Source: Gyromitra esculenta
Taxonomy: Eukaryota; Ascomycota; Pezizomycetes; Pezizales; Discinaceae
Assembly: GCA_038503075.1 (NCBI GenBank)
Contig: JBCAML010000017.1
Location: 124,001 to 188,000, forward strand
DNA: 64,000 nt
Direction: 5' to 3'
The notes under the pieces were generated by a model. That model did not search any database. It had not been told where the DNA came from and worked only from the letters and a program-made list of their open reading frames with translations. Position numbers and translations under genes: made by a program. Below, in pieces: positions 1 to 12,942 of this stretch. How positions within the stretch are numbered: the stretch's first letter is position 1; every line of letters starts with the position of its first letter.

Positions 1-1213
1 TGGGTAAGCTCATGATGGCAATTGCTAGAGGCTTTGGATGTGAGAAATCAGAAGGGCAATCCACGCACCCAGCCCCATAGGTTTCTTTTCATCAAGATGC
101 ATCTTTGTTTGGTCAAGCCAGTACCAACACGTAATGTAATGGACAGCTGGGCGAGGTTTCTCGGAATGGATGCCCAGAGCTTTGAGGGCAGTTCAAATGA
201 ATTGCGATACGAGGAACAATGCAGCGATCACAAACACGAGGAGGAGAGGAGGAGAGGAGGAGAGGGGCTTATAACATCAAATTCCACCACGCTATGCGAC
301 AAGTGAAGACGCCGACGCGGGGGGAGATGGCATGCCGCTGGAGTTCGGAATTGGTCCGTTCCTGGTCCGTGCCAGTTGAGCCTCTTTCCTTTCCGGGTCA
401 GACGGACATGCAGCTCGTATGCAACCACGGGTACTTGGCAGTCATGGGATAATCCTTTTTGGAGGATGCCAACAAGATGATCTCAAGTACTTTCTATCTT
501 CGTATAAATTCAGAAAATGAGACTTCTATTCCGTGTTTTTCAGGCGAAATTCCTAAGCCAAGTGATCATCCTGTGAATCGGGTTGTATTGCTAGGCGTGA
601 TCTTTTCCCATCATATGGTCCGCTCTCCGCAAACATCCACAGAAAGCCAAAGAGTTCAAGATATTACCGTAATAAAGCAAAACAGTTGAGTACGAGACCT
701 CAAACACTCAATCTAAATATACCAATTGGAAAGTTGGTAGCTAAATCGGCCTCCGGCGCCCGAGCAAAAGAAAGATCACAGAACTCTGGGCATATTCCCA
801 AAATCGCCAAGTGCATCACCGCTCCGCCACCAAAAAAAAAGCAGCTGGAAAGAGAGAAGATTATACGAGTGAAGCATTATGATGTTAATAGTTACGTATC
901 CCCTACTTGCATGTGTTTAACTTATCACCAGGTACTGGACCCAGGTTCCCCCATACGAAACACTGCCAAATCAGCCAATAATCGATGGTGTTCAATAGCC
1001 CTAACCCTGGAATCACCACTTGTAATCGTCCAGAAACCAAAAGGACGGTAGATCTTTTGGGAATCTAGAACATCAACTACGGCCTCCGTGCCCCGGGCGT
1101 ATATCCTTGATCCCTCACACCTTTCTCTACAGCACTCAATATTGGCGGTCATGAGAATAAGTGAAACAGATTATCGATTTTTCACAATTCAAAATTTACA
1201 AAAATTCTAGAAT
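1..1213. other. intergenic, no gene recognised
   Basis: This stretch lies 3' of the superoxide dismutase gene. The open frames in it are short, start at arbitrary points and show no family resemblance. A telomere-like CCCTAACCCT motif sits near 999-1008. I see no tRNA, repeat array or clear promoter here. Confidence 0.5.
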
Positions 1214-2319
1214 CTACAGCTCCAACGGCCCGACCAGTCCCAAAAACCGTTTCTCGGACTCTTCCCAGTTGATGACGTTCCAGATACCATCAACATATGA
1301 TGCTTTATCGTTGAAATACTATAAACCGAAGCACATCAGTAATTGAGCTCGCAATTAGTGTAAAAGGGGGACGAAATGACTGACCTGGATGTAGTATGCA
1401 TGTTCCCACATATCCACACCAAAAATGACCTGAGCACGAAGAACCGGATCTTGGTCCTATAAGATATTAGGGGTTTTCTTTTTCTTTTTCAATTTGTTTG
1501 GTAGAGGACTCGGGAGTACCTTAGTAGTCACGATATCCAGCTCGCCGTCGTTCTTCTTGATGAGCCAGCCCCAGCTATGCCAATAAATCAGTACACTCGT
1601 CTCCCATTTCTTGAGAGAAGTAACAAACCCGCTTCCTTGGATTCCTAGAAGAGCAGTCTTAAAGTTCGATCGGAATTCTGTGAAGCTGCCGTATTTCTTC
1701 TCGAGCGCCTCTATCAGCTTTGGTGCTGCATCTGTCTTTGCGGCCGGAGACGAAGCGGGAGCAAGGTTGGCCCAGAAGAGGGAGTGGTTGATGTGACCGC
1801 CGCCGTTGAATTTGCTGTTTACACCATGTCAATTAATGACCATCCCAGTGAAACAGTAGTATAATAGAGAGGAAAGAAGATGGCAGGATGTAAAACCGAC
1901 ATGATTTGCTGGTTTTCAATCTGTCCTCGAACATCAGATTTCTGAGCGTTACTGGCGAAAGCGGCGTTAAGGTTGTTGACATAGGTTTGGTGATGTTTTC
2001 CATGATGAAGTTTCATAATCTCTCCCGCAATGTATGGCTCGAGAGCCTTTCGCGAACAAGTAATATTAGCCTTGGTGATTGACTCTGAATAGTGGAGCAA
2101 ATCAACCCGGCTGCTACACAGAAATGCACGATCGATCAAGCGAGATGATCAAATAAACTGACGCCTCAGTTGTCTCACACCCGCGTGCTTGACACTTTTT
2201 GCTCCACTCCACCCTTTTTCCGCCTCATTCAACACGTACAAAATAAATAAAACCAGAATCAGACTCACATCATATGCATACGGCAAGGCCGGAAGTTTAT
2301 ATTGCTTAGCGCCCTCCAT
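1214..2319 (-). CDS. manganese superoxide dismutase, probably cytosolic type
   Basis: This enzyme converts superoxide to hydrogen peroxide and oxygen. My model has six exons on the minus strand: 2269-2319, 1901-2046, 1629-1814, 1520-1574, 1385-1456 and 1214-1318 (615 nt, 204 aa). All phases agree. Fe/Mn-SOD signatures are visible: [15 protein letters not shown] at the N-terminus, [11 protein letters not shown] with the first metal-binding His (about residue 31), [11 protein letters not shown] with the second, GSGWGWL, and DMWEHAYY with the Asp and His ligands. The chosen start ([17 protein letters not shown]) gives a protein without an obvious mitochondrial presequence, like cytosolic fungal MnSODs. 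The frame stays open upstream to an ATG at 2430 (37 more residues, hydrophobic and not clearly a targeting peptide), so a longer form is possible. The 54-nt intron at 1575-1628 has no in-frame stop, so a plain ORF reads through it. Confidence 0.95.
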
Positions 2320-2430
2320 ACCAGCTGATCCAGTAACCTGCGGTGTTGAAGAGCTTAATGAAGCGGTTGGATTTGTAAAGTTGAGCACAAACTGCGGTAA
2401 CTGGGTGAAAAAGAATGGAAGGAGCTGCAT

Positions 2431-5400
2431 TTCTGTGACGGAGTTTGAGGATATATGTATCTGCGCAAGTAGTAATTGTGACCCGCAACGGTGCCCGACG
2501 CTACTTGATGCAACTAAGAAAGATATCTATGAGCGCGTTTATTTCGAGTTTTGGGTGAGAACCTTGTTGGTGTGTGGTGAGCGAGAGGGAATGCGGCTGA
2601 TTGCGTTAGTTGTGGGAGGATGGGTTTAGATGCTTAGATGGCTTGTTTGCTGCTGCATTAGTCTTGTCGGCTACGGGAATTATCGTCTGCCGCCAGGGCT
2701 GGGGTTTTGTCGGCTTTAAGCCGGAACATGTTGTATCACTCGCTATCGACAAATCACGCTACTTTTAGGGTCTAACCCTTCTTCGTTCGAATGTTTCCGA
2801 GTCCTGGTAAAATAGCGCTTTGGTGCATAATTCCATTTCCGATCATATGATAGACACGTGAGTCTTATTCTGACAAATATTTGCTCACCTGAGGAGACTA
2901 GATGCTGTGAGTAGCTGTGATACTGATGGCCTTGGTAGATAAATATTGGGAACGCGGGGGGCAAATCGATCCTGGGGCATTGGAATGGTAGCCCAAAGTT
3001 TCGGCGCCGAACTGTTCGGGACACTTGAATTAGTGAAATATATGCTGTATCTCCTGACCAGATATACCTAATATCTTTATGGGGTGAAGAACATAGACTT
3101 AAATGCCTGACTCTTCGCTTCTTCCTAACCACAATGGGAATCTCTTAACCTTCTGTGAGACACTTTACCGAGGACTATGGCTGTGGCAGGGGAATCTTCC
3201 AGCAATTTTTAGTATATTAGGCTAGAAATAAAATTGTATCCCCTGCAGCTGTCAGTATGTTACTAGGAATATGTTATACCATGACCCCAGCTACATCCAG
3301 AAATATCAATTTTCTTATCCGTTTGATTGAAAGTATATAGTTCCCACCTCGCGACAGATATCTCTAGGCGCTCTTGTAGATGTAATTAGACTGGTTAGTG
3401 GGGATAAACCTCCAGTGAATAGTCGCCCTTGGATTTGAAATAACTGATTTGTAAGATTTTGGATTTGTTTCGATAAGCACGCGACACGCAGGAATTTTTC
3501 TGAAACTCTAGATCAAATTCCCATGTAAAGCATGCCTAAATTATCAATAATAGATACTGCTGAGACGGAGACCTCGAAATAACTGACGAAATTCAGAGTA
3601 TCATGTTCGGTAGTTGGACCGATCCTGAAGACCGACATCCACCGCGTCCCAGACACCATCACTAAAACTCGCAGGACTGATGGAGCCGAAGCACGATTTA
3701 TCAGTAGCTCTGAAGGCCGCATAAGATCGACGTATGATCTTTGTATCGTAATTCTTTAGTAGGTAGGTTTCAAATTTAGTATTTAGGAAGGCACCAAGCA
3801 GATACGTTCTACAGCACCCTGCAGTTAGCTTTCTTGAATATCTTAATTAAATTGTTTGTATAGTAGGAGGAAGGGGTTTAAATATTGGCTACTGGAGCCT
3901 AGATTTCCATGAATAAGCTCTAATCTCTCTTTCTGATTTAAATGATATAGGAATTAGACCCAACTCAAATTGGTATTAAGAGGATCGTAAATTCGACTCT
4001 GGGTTATGTCTCTTCGTATTCTACTGATATCTATTAGCAAATATAACTAGATTGGCTCTTCTTATTTGTGTTTTAAATGGAGTTGTAGGATGCCGTGTTT
4101 TTTAGCAGGTTAATACTATGCTCCTATCAACTTTAATCCTCGTCAAATGCTAAAGATTTCGTCAAAATCTATTGTTGAAGGAATTTGTCGGAAATTTGAA
4201 TGTGAATTTGTTGTCGATATCTTCTATGATAGTTCAAAGGAGATATCTCCCCAAAAGTCGTTAGCTACGCAGAACTCCTGGCGGAACCTTGTAATTTACG
4301 ACAGGAGAACTTATTTTGCCAAAGGCATATTGTGATTGGCTATCAAGCCATCACGAAGGACCTACTGTTTCAACAATGAGGCTACTGGATCTTTTTGGTG
4401 TAGTATGACAAAATGTACTTGGTGGCATTCCTACTCCATGTGTTTTGCATTTTGTCTAGTGGTTGAGGTTGTCGGATTGGTAGAGTTGAAATACATTTGG
4501 GGTAGTGGCCTTTCTCGATATTCAACGATTATGAGAAGGAATAAATTCTAGACTGATGAATGGAAGGAATTATGGCTTACTAAATGACTCGTGTTGTAGG
4601 TGATTGTGACCTACATGCTTCTTGCTATTGAAGACGTTGTTCCTAAAAGCGATCAACATACAGTATCTTAGTTAATTCATCTTGATGATGATGTGGCTAG
4701 TTTGCTTGCTAACCTGAATTTGAATATATGAAAGTCCAGTCTCGATACGAGCTTGATCTCGGAGCATTGCTGTACGAGCTTTTCCGTCCGTCATACCCCT
4801 CTAAAATAGCCCCTTGATCTTTGTGTGTTGCTCTGCTGTAAGTCGGGAATTTGAATCTTTTGCCCGCTTGGGATAAAAGATTTCTCATCACATGATGGTC
4901 AGCGGATTAGGCAGTATCGTCTAATATGCGGATAATTCTGTCGCCTGGGGATAGCTAGAGCGATGGTGTTGTGATGCGGTTCAAGAAAATAGAGTGGGAT
5001 GAAGATGGATGAAGTGAGAAGAGGGATATGCGGTCAACCAGATATGCTTTTGGTTCTAGCAGCTACAAGTTACGCTAGGCAAAAATGGTATGTACGCACA
5101 AGTAAATACACGTGGTTGCTGTTCACTACCAAGATCGAGTGACGGCCAATGGACAAGCGACTAGTAAGTCTTGAGAAGTTTTGGCTTTTGATTATGCAGA
5201 GTCCTGTGCCCCCATTCTCTTGTTCTAATCATCATACCATACACCCCCTTTCATCATCGGATTTATCTCCACAATCACACCATTTCGTTTGCTCTACATC
5301 TCCAGCTTCTCGCTGCCTGCACTACGAATTCTAATTGCTTGATATCTACAACCCTGCTGAAAGACTAAACGAACTATATTGACATCTTTCGTTCAGGCCT

Positions 5401-6177
5401 AGCAACCTTACATTAGTTCACAGATTTGTTGTAATTGCTTTCAATTAGTGAGATCACCGCCACCAGCAACTGCTAGCAACCGCTACACCTTATGCTAAAT
5501 AGCCTCATACTTCCTACTTAAAACGGAGAAAAAACAAAATTTTCCCCCATCCGCTGACAGGCACACAGACCAGAGGGATAATCGGCAATGGCTGACTCGT
5601 TGAGCGCTGCCAGTGTTACATTGGGGAGATTGCCGCTCTCGAAGCCACCGCTTGTGGTATTGTGTAGGCACGGTACGTAGAAAACTGCCTGAGAGGGGCT
5701 GAACATAAAGCTAGATGGAGAATACTCATTTTTGCTGGCGTTTACTAGAAAAACCATGGCGAGTATTTTATATTGGAACAAGTTATCCAAACGATCTCTT
5801 CCAGCCATAGCTCTCAAGAGTTTACGACCTTCCAGCCTTTAGCTTCAAGAATACAGACTTGAGGCAGTAGGAGAGTGATATCAATAGCAGTTTTAGGCTT
5901 ACATGAAAGCTGAGGATAATACGTGAAATATAGCATAGAATATGTCTCGACGATAATAATTTTATTAACTAGCCATCATCCATCAGTTCGTCAAGTCACT
6001 CGATTCCTTTATTATGACTAGCTAAATAATTAAAATTGGCTGATAGTAACGAGTACAGTTTATATTTTAAGCTACGCAAAATTTAGAATATCACAGGCGA
6101 CGATTCCCATACATTTCACCGAGAGTATACTAAAAGAATAGATCCCGGTTACTAAGCCAAACTCAAAGTTCGTGATT
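2431..6177. other. intergenic, no gene recognised
   Basis: About 3.7 kb of AT-leaning sequence between the superoxide dismutase and F-box genes. Open frames are short, including a 99-codon one at 5518-5817 (-) that has several N-x-S/T sites but no recognisable domain. I could not assemble neighbouring exons for any of them. No transposon ends or tRNA were seen. Confidence 0.5.
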
Positions 6178-8051
6178 TTAACTAAGATCGGCGTGTAATT
6201 CCTTGGACTCGGGGAACAGTAATTCCTGGTCAAAACTGACTAGGATGGTTCTTGCTGGTACAGACCCGGTTGGCGCTCCGAGCAGTACCACACCATCATC
6301 ACCTTTTATAAACGCTGGATTGACTAGATTACCGGGAATGCATGTAGAAACGATGCCAGCAGGAAGAGAAGGCAAAGGGTTTCTGTGCACCGTTGGTTCC
6401 TCAAATTCTTTCGCTTTTTTGCTCGATTTCTTTGGCGAGGAGGTTGGAGATGTGGGAACACGAGGCTTGAGGGCACCCAGTACCTTCCAGGAAGTTCGAA
6501 ATTTGCCCCATAAGTTCGTAGGAGCTGAGGCTGGATCCAAGGAAGCATCACGGGTTTCATTAGACGTGTTATCACCAGTATAAAACCGCAGTGGTACCCC
6601 TCTTTTCAGTGGCTTACTCTCATCCCCAGGCATGGTTACAATCTCATCGTTGTCTCCGGACAAATTCCACGCCCAGCATCGCCCAGCAAATCGGTAGTAC
6701 TGGCCTAGGACAAACCCCCATTGACAGGATCGGAAATACATATCCAGATCTATGCTGGCGGGTACATCCAATCCGTCAAGAGCCGGGAGTACGATGCATC
6801 GCCGCCGATGCGGAGTGGTAATTTTCCAGCTCGTATACCGCATTGCCTTTAGGTCCCTTTCCTCGTCGTTAGACAAGATGATACTAGGGTCTTCCAACTT
6901 CCACGACGAGGGGGCTGCTATCTCAAAGACATGTACCCGGTCAGATAATGCGTCAACAGAGATGTTAAAGCCGTAATACCAAGATTGCGAGGCGGCAATA
7001 CGTTCGTTCACCTCGCTTATAGGGATTGTAGCAAGGTGTTGACCAGAACGTGCACAACGGATACTGACACTGTTAAACCGCCGGCCTTGTGCATCCGTGG
7101 TGAACATACTCGTGTAGTACTGGTCGTGGCTATCGAGCGCGATGGTAGTACGCGCGTAGAGTGTAGCTGTGAAAATTGTTCGGAGTGGATACAGTGGGGT
7201 TGGGGTAAAGTGCATTGTCTTGATATGTGAACCAGTGTTGACGGAGTAGGTGCTTATTTGAAATTCGATACAGTCGGTGGAAGTTGTAATGAGTAATATT
7301 GAGGATGTTAAGTGCACGGAGAGCACAGAGCCAAGGGTAGCTTGATGAATATGGTGGAGGAGAGCACCAGTGGTAAGAGAGAACAGAAAAATCGCCCTGT
7401 GAGAATTTGATTGGGTGAATGACTATATCTTCTGGACGTTTTCTAGGAACGGCAAGCATCAAGGAACGGCAAAAAATACTTTGGAAAGTGTGGAAGATCC
7501 AGTTTCTCCTCGGATGGTACAAATCGTACAATAAATAACATAATCCCACTCTCGGCCTTCCCATACTCCGTGAATGGCCCCGGGCTGCCAGAGGAGCCCC
7601 CAGAGCCCTCACCCTCCGCCGTTTGGTTCTTCCAGTCTTCCCAGAGTTTTGGGTATAGCCGCTTGGCAAGGTCATAGATATTTACGTTTGCGACGTGCCC
7701 ATACGTCTCTTTTCGACAATTCCAGAACACTAGAGCCTTTGAGCCCGTGTCATCATTTTCAGCCACGAGATATCCATCACAGTAATAGTGGTTCTTAAGG
7801 CTTCCTTTTAGGCTGCTGATCTGTACGGGGTCCGCGCGAAGTAACCTTTGGCGGCGCAATAAACGAGATCTTAGATTCGGCGCTGTCGACGAGAACAATA
7901 GCGAGCCTGCTATCGCCTGCTCGGTGTCTGGGGACGACAGGACAACGTTCCAAGATTTACAGACCTGCCGTAGAGAGAATATGCTAGTTGGAGATAGTTC
8001 GAGTAGAATCCGAAGACGGATTTCTTGCGGGAGTGTGTGGAAGCTGGCCAT
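6178..8051 (-). CDS. F-box domain protein
   Basis: This is probably a substrate adaptor of an SCF ubiquitin ligase. There are two exons, 7480-8051 and 6178-7396, separated by an 83-nt intron with a GTATTT donor and a CACAG acceptor. The joined product is 596 aa. The N-terminal about 45 residues match an F-box: FHTLPQEIRLRILLEL, then IFSLRQVCKSWN with the conserved V-C-K-x-W. The rest is a long region of beta-strand-like segments, as in fungal F-box proteins that have a degenerate propeller-like or otherwise unassigned C-terminal domain. A Ser/Lys-rich stretch (PTSPTSSPKKSSKKAK) lies near the C-terminus and could be disordered. The Met at 8051 directly precedes the F-box and is preferred. The frame is also open to a Met at 8144, which would add 31 residues. 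Substrates cannot be inferred. Confidence 0.87.
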
Positions 8052-8144
8052 GTTCAAGTCAGTTTGTCTGTTACTGCCTGCGCGTGAGTCGCGGTGGTCT
8101 AAGGTGTCGTGACATTTTACAGGGTTAGGGCTAGAATATTCCAA

Positions 8145-11100
8145 GCCACTGATTGGTCAGATATGCCGCCTATCAAATAAACCCATCATACTCTCCGCAT
8201 GGGAAAACAAATAGGCTCTTAAGGTGAAAAATGTGTAAGCAGATTGTGCCCTCAACCCCAGGCAATTTTTTGGAAAATACTTTATTATTCCGATAATGTA
8301 TAGGTGTTCTAAAGTGATCAGTATTCCATATATCGTATATATTTGATTTTTGGCATTCCAAGTAGTTTTAGGGGTATCACGGGTTTAAGATAAATTATGG
8401 TGATATAAAGTCCATATTATCGTTTCCTTTTCGAGGATTTATATCGTATTGTAAACCTAGCAATCGTAATCTAACCTTCGGCTCATTCGGTAAGCCTTAC
8501 TATAATATAGCGGTAGCGATGGGAGCTGTACTGAATACCCGATTTGGGATTTCTAGCTCACTATAATAAGTTAAAGTCATCTATCGAGCGTAAATACCTT
8601 GTCCTAGCAGGGTTAGAGATTTGCAAGAAATAGCCTTTACGCTTTGAGGGAAGCGGTATCATAAATACGCTGAAGTTCTCTGAAATACGCATCTCTACTG
8701 AAGGTCCTGAAATAACATTGCCGTTCCACTATCAAGCGATATATATGAGTCTTCCCAGATATTTTAAGCGCATCTTTGAAGTCCCCACAAGTATTTCGTC
8801 TCTCAATTTTTAGACGCTCTACCCCTTTCGAGAATGCTCTGCTAGGCTGAATTTGGCATAGCGATTGCCGAAATAGGCAGTGAATATATCCGACACAGAC
8901 CGTCACTCGAGGCTTGTCGTCCACATTCAGACATGAAACTAAAGTTTGATGTTCTTTGGTAAGAAATCGGAAAGCTTTCGGTTCGTAGTTTAGTCGATCC
9001 CCGACGTTCAGGGCATGCTATGGAGCGGTAGAGTCTAAAATGCAACTCGGGCTCATTAGCGGACATCATTTATCTATTGGGCCAATAATTAATAGATACA
9101 GAAAACCTAAATTTTGTAATTTGCAGACGGGTTTGATGGTGACCCTAGTAAATAAACCTAATATTACGGGCATCTGCCGTTGAATCCAACGTCAATTAAA
9201 TTTTGCTAAAAGACTACTTGCGCTCCTAAGAAATTCATTTACGGCTTCTATGAATTTCAACTAAAACACGAAAGGTAGAGTTATAATGAGTTAGTCATTG
9301 TTTAATCCGGAAGTGCACAACTAGCTGAGCATTTTTCGAGGTAGGGATGTATACCTTCATATCGTATGGTAACGTATGCCCAATTTTCACGACCGAAACA
9401 GGACATTTCTAGGCCTACCGAAGTCACTCGTAAAACTCACATCATTAATCACTGACTCGTTGAGTAACACAGGCTGATGTCTATCTTCTCCGACACGCAA
9501 TCGGAATTTTGTCCTCGAAACAGCCGCTTCTCCCCTATTAGCAAGCATCTAGCCGTTTTGTTCAAAAAAGCACCACGGCTCCTGCTCTTTCCACATGTGA
9601 CTGCCTTCATTAAAGGAAAAAAGCTATAGCGATGCTCCCGAAGATTTTGGTATCAGGATGCTGACTTGTGGTGACTATTTCTCCTAGTTAGCATATACGC
9701 ACTTGCTTCTATGAACTTGCCAGCAACAAGCTTCTAGGTAAATTATTATTGTTTTGTTCACTGATACTTGCGGCAGGCTACCCCGCCTCATTAAAAAGAG
9801 GTAGAGATTGGATGCAAGTTGCCAAAATGCTCTTTATTCACTGCCTCCTGTTCTGAGACTCTGGATAGCAGTAGGGGTGAGATTAGCGGACTTGTGGGCT
9901 TCAAGGATTCTTGGCTGTTTCGAAAGGGTATCAAAGGTGGAGCTTTCGGGCTCTGTGTTATGGTTGCTATTCCTGGAGTCGAGCTTTGGTCTAGGGTAGG
10001 ATGGGATCCGCCAAGACCTTATGTTCAGCACTAACTACGCTCCCCCGCTGCTTCACCCTCTCTTCCCTCGCTCAGCTCACCATCACCTTTCCATCTAGTC
10101 TCATCATCCCCATCACCTAGGCTAACAGCTATCATGAACCGACTTTACACCGATAGTGATACTCGATTTAATTTTCGGTTCGTTTTGGCTCAGCTCTGTC
10201 GTTTTCCTCCTGCTGATGGCTATTGCTCATTCATAGTTAACTTGAGTCGGCTGGTCTCTCAGCAATATTATCCAGCGGGAATAGTGCTGCTATATCCCTT
10301 AGCAGGGAAACTCAGGAAATCTGGCGATACCGCAAAATCAACTCCCATCAGCATCATAGAGAGTGCCATTCTATTCGTCACCTATAACAGAAGTCAATCA
10401 AATCTCGAATATTCAATACAAGTTAGACTGGCTTTCTGGGCTCATGGGTTCGCTTTAAAAAGATCTATCTGACTGCGTTTTCTACAGTCATACCAGGGGG
10501 AACTATTCCAATAACCCTAACCCAAAACGCGTTTTTCTTATAAATCAGGGTTAGGAGGATGAGTTTCTTAAAATTCCATCTCGTTAACCACAAGCTGATA
10601 ATAAGATAGGTCTATATAGTTACGATACAAGGTCCTCAAATCAGTCACGGCGCTAAAGAAGCTGTGCCTACCCTGGGCCACTATCCAACGTCTTATGATT
10701 CCAGGCTTTTATTATTTAGAGCCAACATCTGAAGACAAGACATGTCCATAGTATTCCGCTCTCGATAGTCCTCCTCAATTCGCTGTCAAAAGCCCAAAAG
10801 TGACAACGATAGGATAGCTATCTGCGACCATAGAGGGAATAAAAGGCCATGACGGGAAATCAATTACAAATCCATTAATCACAAGGATCAATTGGGATGG
10901 ACCAATCAGAGATAATATCTAAGACCCAATCGTTTTTGTGCGGAATACTATGTGCCAATTGTTGGCCTAGAACTAGCAATCTCTTGGTGGGACGTTTATT
11001 TGTCTATAACCTAATCTGGAAACGAATTTAGAGCTATCACACCGCCTCCAACTCCCCAAACTTGCGAAGATTTTGAGACGGTTGGGGCGTCCTAGGTTTA

Positions 11101-11517
11101 AACATCAAAACTCAGCTATTGCGCGGCTCTTCGTATTTTATAGGCCGGCAATAGGTACAAAGCGCAAAAATTTATGCTCAACGCTTGATTTTTAGAGGGA
11201 ATTATCAAGGTTCTCTACTGTCACAATCAAGCGGGCAAGCTGGTTTTGTCGGTTACTTGAACATAAGATATCACTCGAAAAATTGGTCCAAGATGAATAT
11301 CACCAGAATCTTCTCGTTCCTCTTGGATCACAAAATAGATTCACGGAACAAGATGAAAATAAGAGAATAAGAGGCTCGAAATAAAAGGGGTCTTGCCCGC
11401 ACATTCTCGTTTCTATTTACTCAAAAACTGAGCCGCCATCTACGTTTGTTCTAGTTTAACAAGGGCCAACATTTCTAATTTATACTGCTCCAGCAAGTCT
11501 TTCGGCCAACTACTCTC
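8145..11517. other. intergenic, no confident gene
   Basis: About 3.4 kb. The C/T-rich stretch at about 10037-10130, followed by an ATG at 10134 and a 112-codon frame, looks superficially like a fungal gene start. The predicted peptide resembles nothing I know and I found no downstream exons. A pair of telomere-like motifs in inverted orientation lies at 10512-10523 and 10547-10554, and another TTAGGG-like motif at 8121-8130. Confidence 0.4.
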
Positions 11518-12942
11518 ATGTTCCCCTCCAGCAGCAGCACACTCAACGGCTCTGCTGTGCAAGCAAAGCCCAACCTTTTCCAGGGGGTTGCCAACGAACT
11601 CCTTGATAAGATAGTTGCTTTACAGGCTGATCGACAGCTCTCTAAGGAGCGCGAAGTTGCCCTTTTGGAACTTCTTGAATTTTACCGCAGAGAGATGTCT
11701 CGAAATCAGGAATCAGGTGTAACAGGACCACCCGAAGTCCCCGAAATTGTATGCACCTCGCCTTCATCTGGGGATTCACAGCAACGACGTTGGCCCTCCC
11801 CAGCACAACCCGCCATCTCCGAGTCTATCATTGAGGAAGACATAACACCTTACGTTCTTGAAGGCTCTGAGGCTATCAAGACCCTTCACAATATTTCTAC
11901 TTCTTCTGCTGTGCTGTCTCTCTTCAAAACCGAGTCACAAGCGGAACTATATCAACTCGCAGTAGCTAATCTCGAGAAAATTCCGAAGCTTACATCAAGA
12001 TTCGCTGGTGATGTTGCTAGTCTACGTGGGCGTTGCCTACGCTCTCAAGATAAACTTGTCGAGGGCGTAATTGAGTCTTTCATGACCCATGCAAGAGCAA
12101 AACAAAATCAGCTTAACCCGGGACACCCAATGGAATTAACACTCTATTTCCACGGGCTCCCAGAGGTTTTAACAAAAATATGCAAGCAAGCGTGGTGCCT
12201 GGGACATCAGTCAGATTACTGCATCCACAGATTGAGTCCAGAGATGAATGAGCTCACGGCTGTCACGATGGTGCACCCTGGAAGAGAATGGAAGGATTTG
12301 CAACTGTGTCTCTTTGCGGCTATCGCGGGAGCTACGCTACTACAGGGAGATATCTTCAGCCTTATGGGAACGGCTGACATCCGAGACCGACAGATAAATG
12401 ACGGGGCGGGTTGGGAAGAGGTGTTTCAAGATACGGATTTGGTGGATGTTTTCTGGGATGTCCCTGATGATGCATTCTCGACTGGAACAAAGAGCTCATC
12501 TGCTAAGAGCGACGCCGTCGGCAGCGATCAGCCTCTCGGGGAGACCGACCACTTCATCTATGATCCTGCTGATAACGAGTGCGCTGTTACTGATTCTGAA
12601 TCTACCGCCAGTAGGGCTTCTTCTGTACTCGAAGCGCCTGAACAAGCTGGGGACGTTCCGGCAGAACTGGAACTTGTTCGCGAGGATCAACCTTTGGAAC
12701 CTGAAGGTTTGAGACAGGCTGAAGCTGCTTTGACCGAGCCAGAACTTGAGTCTGAAAGGCGTAGCTATCCTTATCTCAGGGCTGGTGAGGGCTTTAATGC
12801 TTCACGTAGGGCAAGCTTTATCAGTGCTCGTGAGGAGATACTCCTTACACCTGAACCACCACGCGGCCCTTATCCGTATCTTAAGCGTGGGGAAGGCTTG
12901 CGACGAAGGAGTCAGGTCTCACTCCCATCGGTAAAAAACTGA
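11518..12942 (+). CDS. uncharacterised acidic protein, 474 aa
   Basis: This is an uninterrupted 474-codon frame and I do not recognise the family. Residues about 20-60 are Leu/Glu/Arg-rich and predicted helical (ELLDKIVALQADRQLSKERE), followed by a Pro/Ser-rich linker. A mid-section of about residues 110-300 looks globular, with conserved-looking Trp, Cys and His residues. An acidic, Ser/Glu-rich tail follows. The last 50 residues hold two copies of a short motif, YPYLRAGEGF and YPYLKRGEGL, each followed by basic residues and Ser. The long open frame, its codon-like periodicity and the C/T-containing leader support a real gene. Introns were not needed. No signal peptide or membrane segment is seen. 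The function is unknown. The tRNA-Val gene follows about 200 bp downstream on the same strand. Confidence 0.65.
   Translation: MFPSSSSTLNGSAVQAKPNLFQGVANELLDKIVALQADRQLSKEREVALLELLEFYRREMSRNQESGVTGPPEVPEIVCTSPSSGDSQQRRWPSPAQPAISESIIEEDITPYVLEGSEAIKTLHNISTSSAVLSLFKTESQAELYQLAVANLEKIPKLTSRFAGDVASLRGRCLRSQDKLVEGVIESFMTHARAKQNQLNPGHPMELTLYFHGLPEVLTKICKQAWCLGHQSDYCIHRLSPEMNELTAVTMVHPGREWKDLQLCLFAAIAGATLLQGDIFSLMGTADIRDRQINDGAGWEEVFQDTDLVDVFWDVPDDAFSTGTKSSSAKSDAVGSDQPLGETDHFIYDPADNECAVTDSESTASRASSVLEAPEQAGDVPAELELVREDQPLEPEGLRQAEAALTEPELESERRSYPYLRAGEGFNASRRASFISAREEILLTPEPPRGPYPYLKRGEGLRRRSQVSLPSVKN

Noticed and set aside
5518..5817. 99-codon minus-strand frame with several N-glycosylation sequons
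   Set aside because: No signal peptide at its start, no recognisable domain and no adjoining exons.
6178..8144. Two separate genes instead of one F-box gene
   Set aside because: The second frame has no ATG near its start, and an 83-nt intron with good borders joins the two frames in phase to one protein.
10134..10472. 112-codon plus-strand frame after a C/T-rich stretch
   Set aside because: The upstream composition is gene-like, but the peptide matches nothing, ends without a plausible continuation, and the context alone is too weak.
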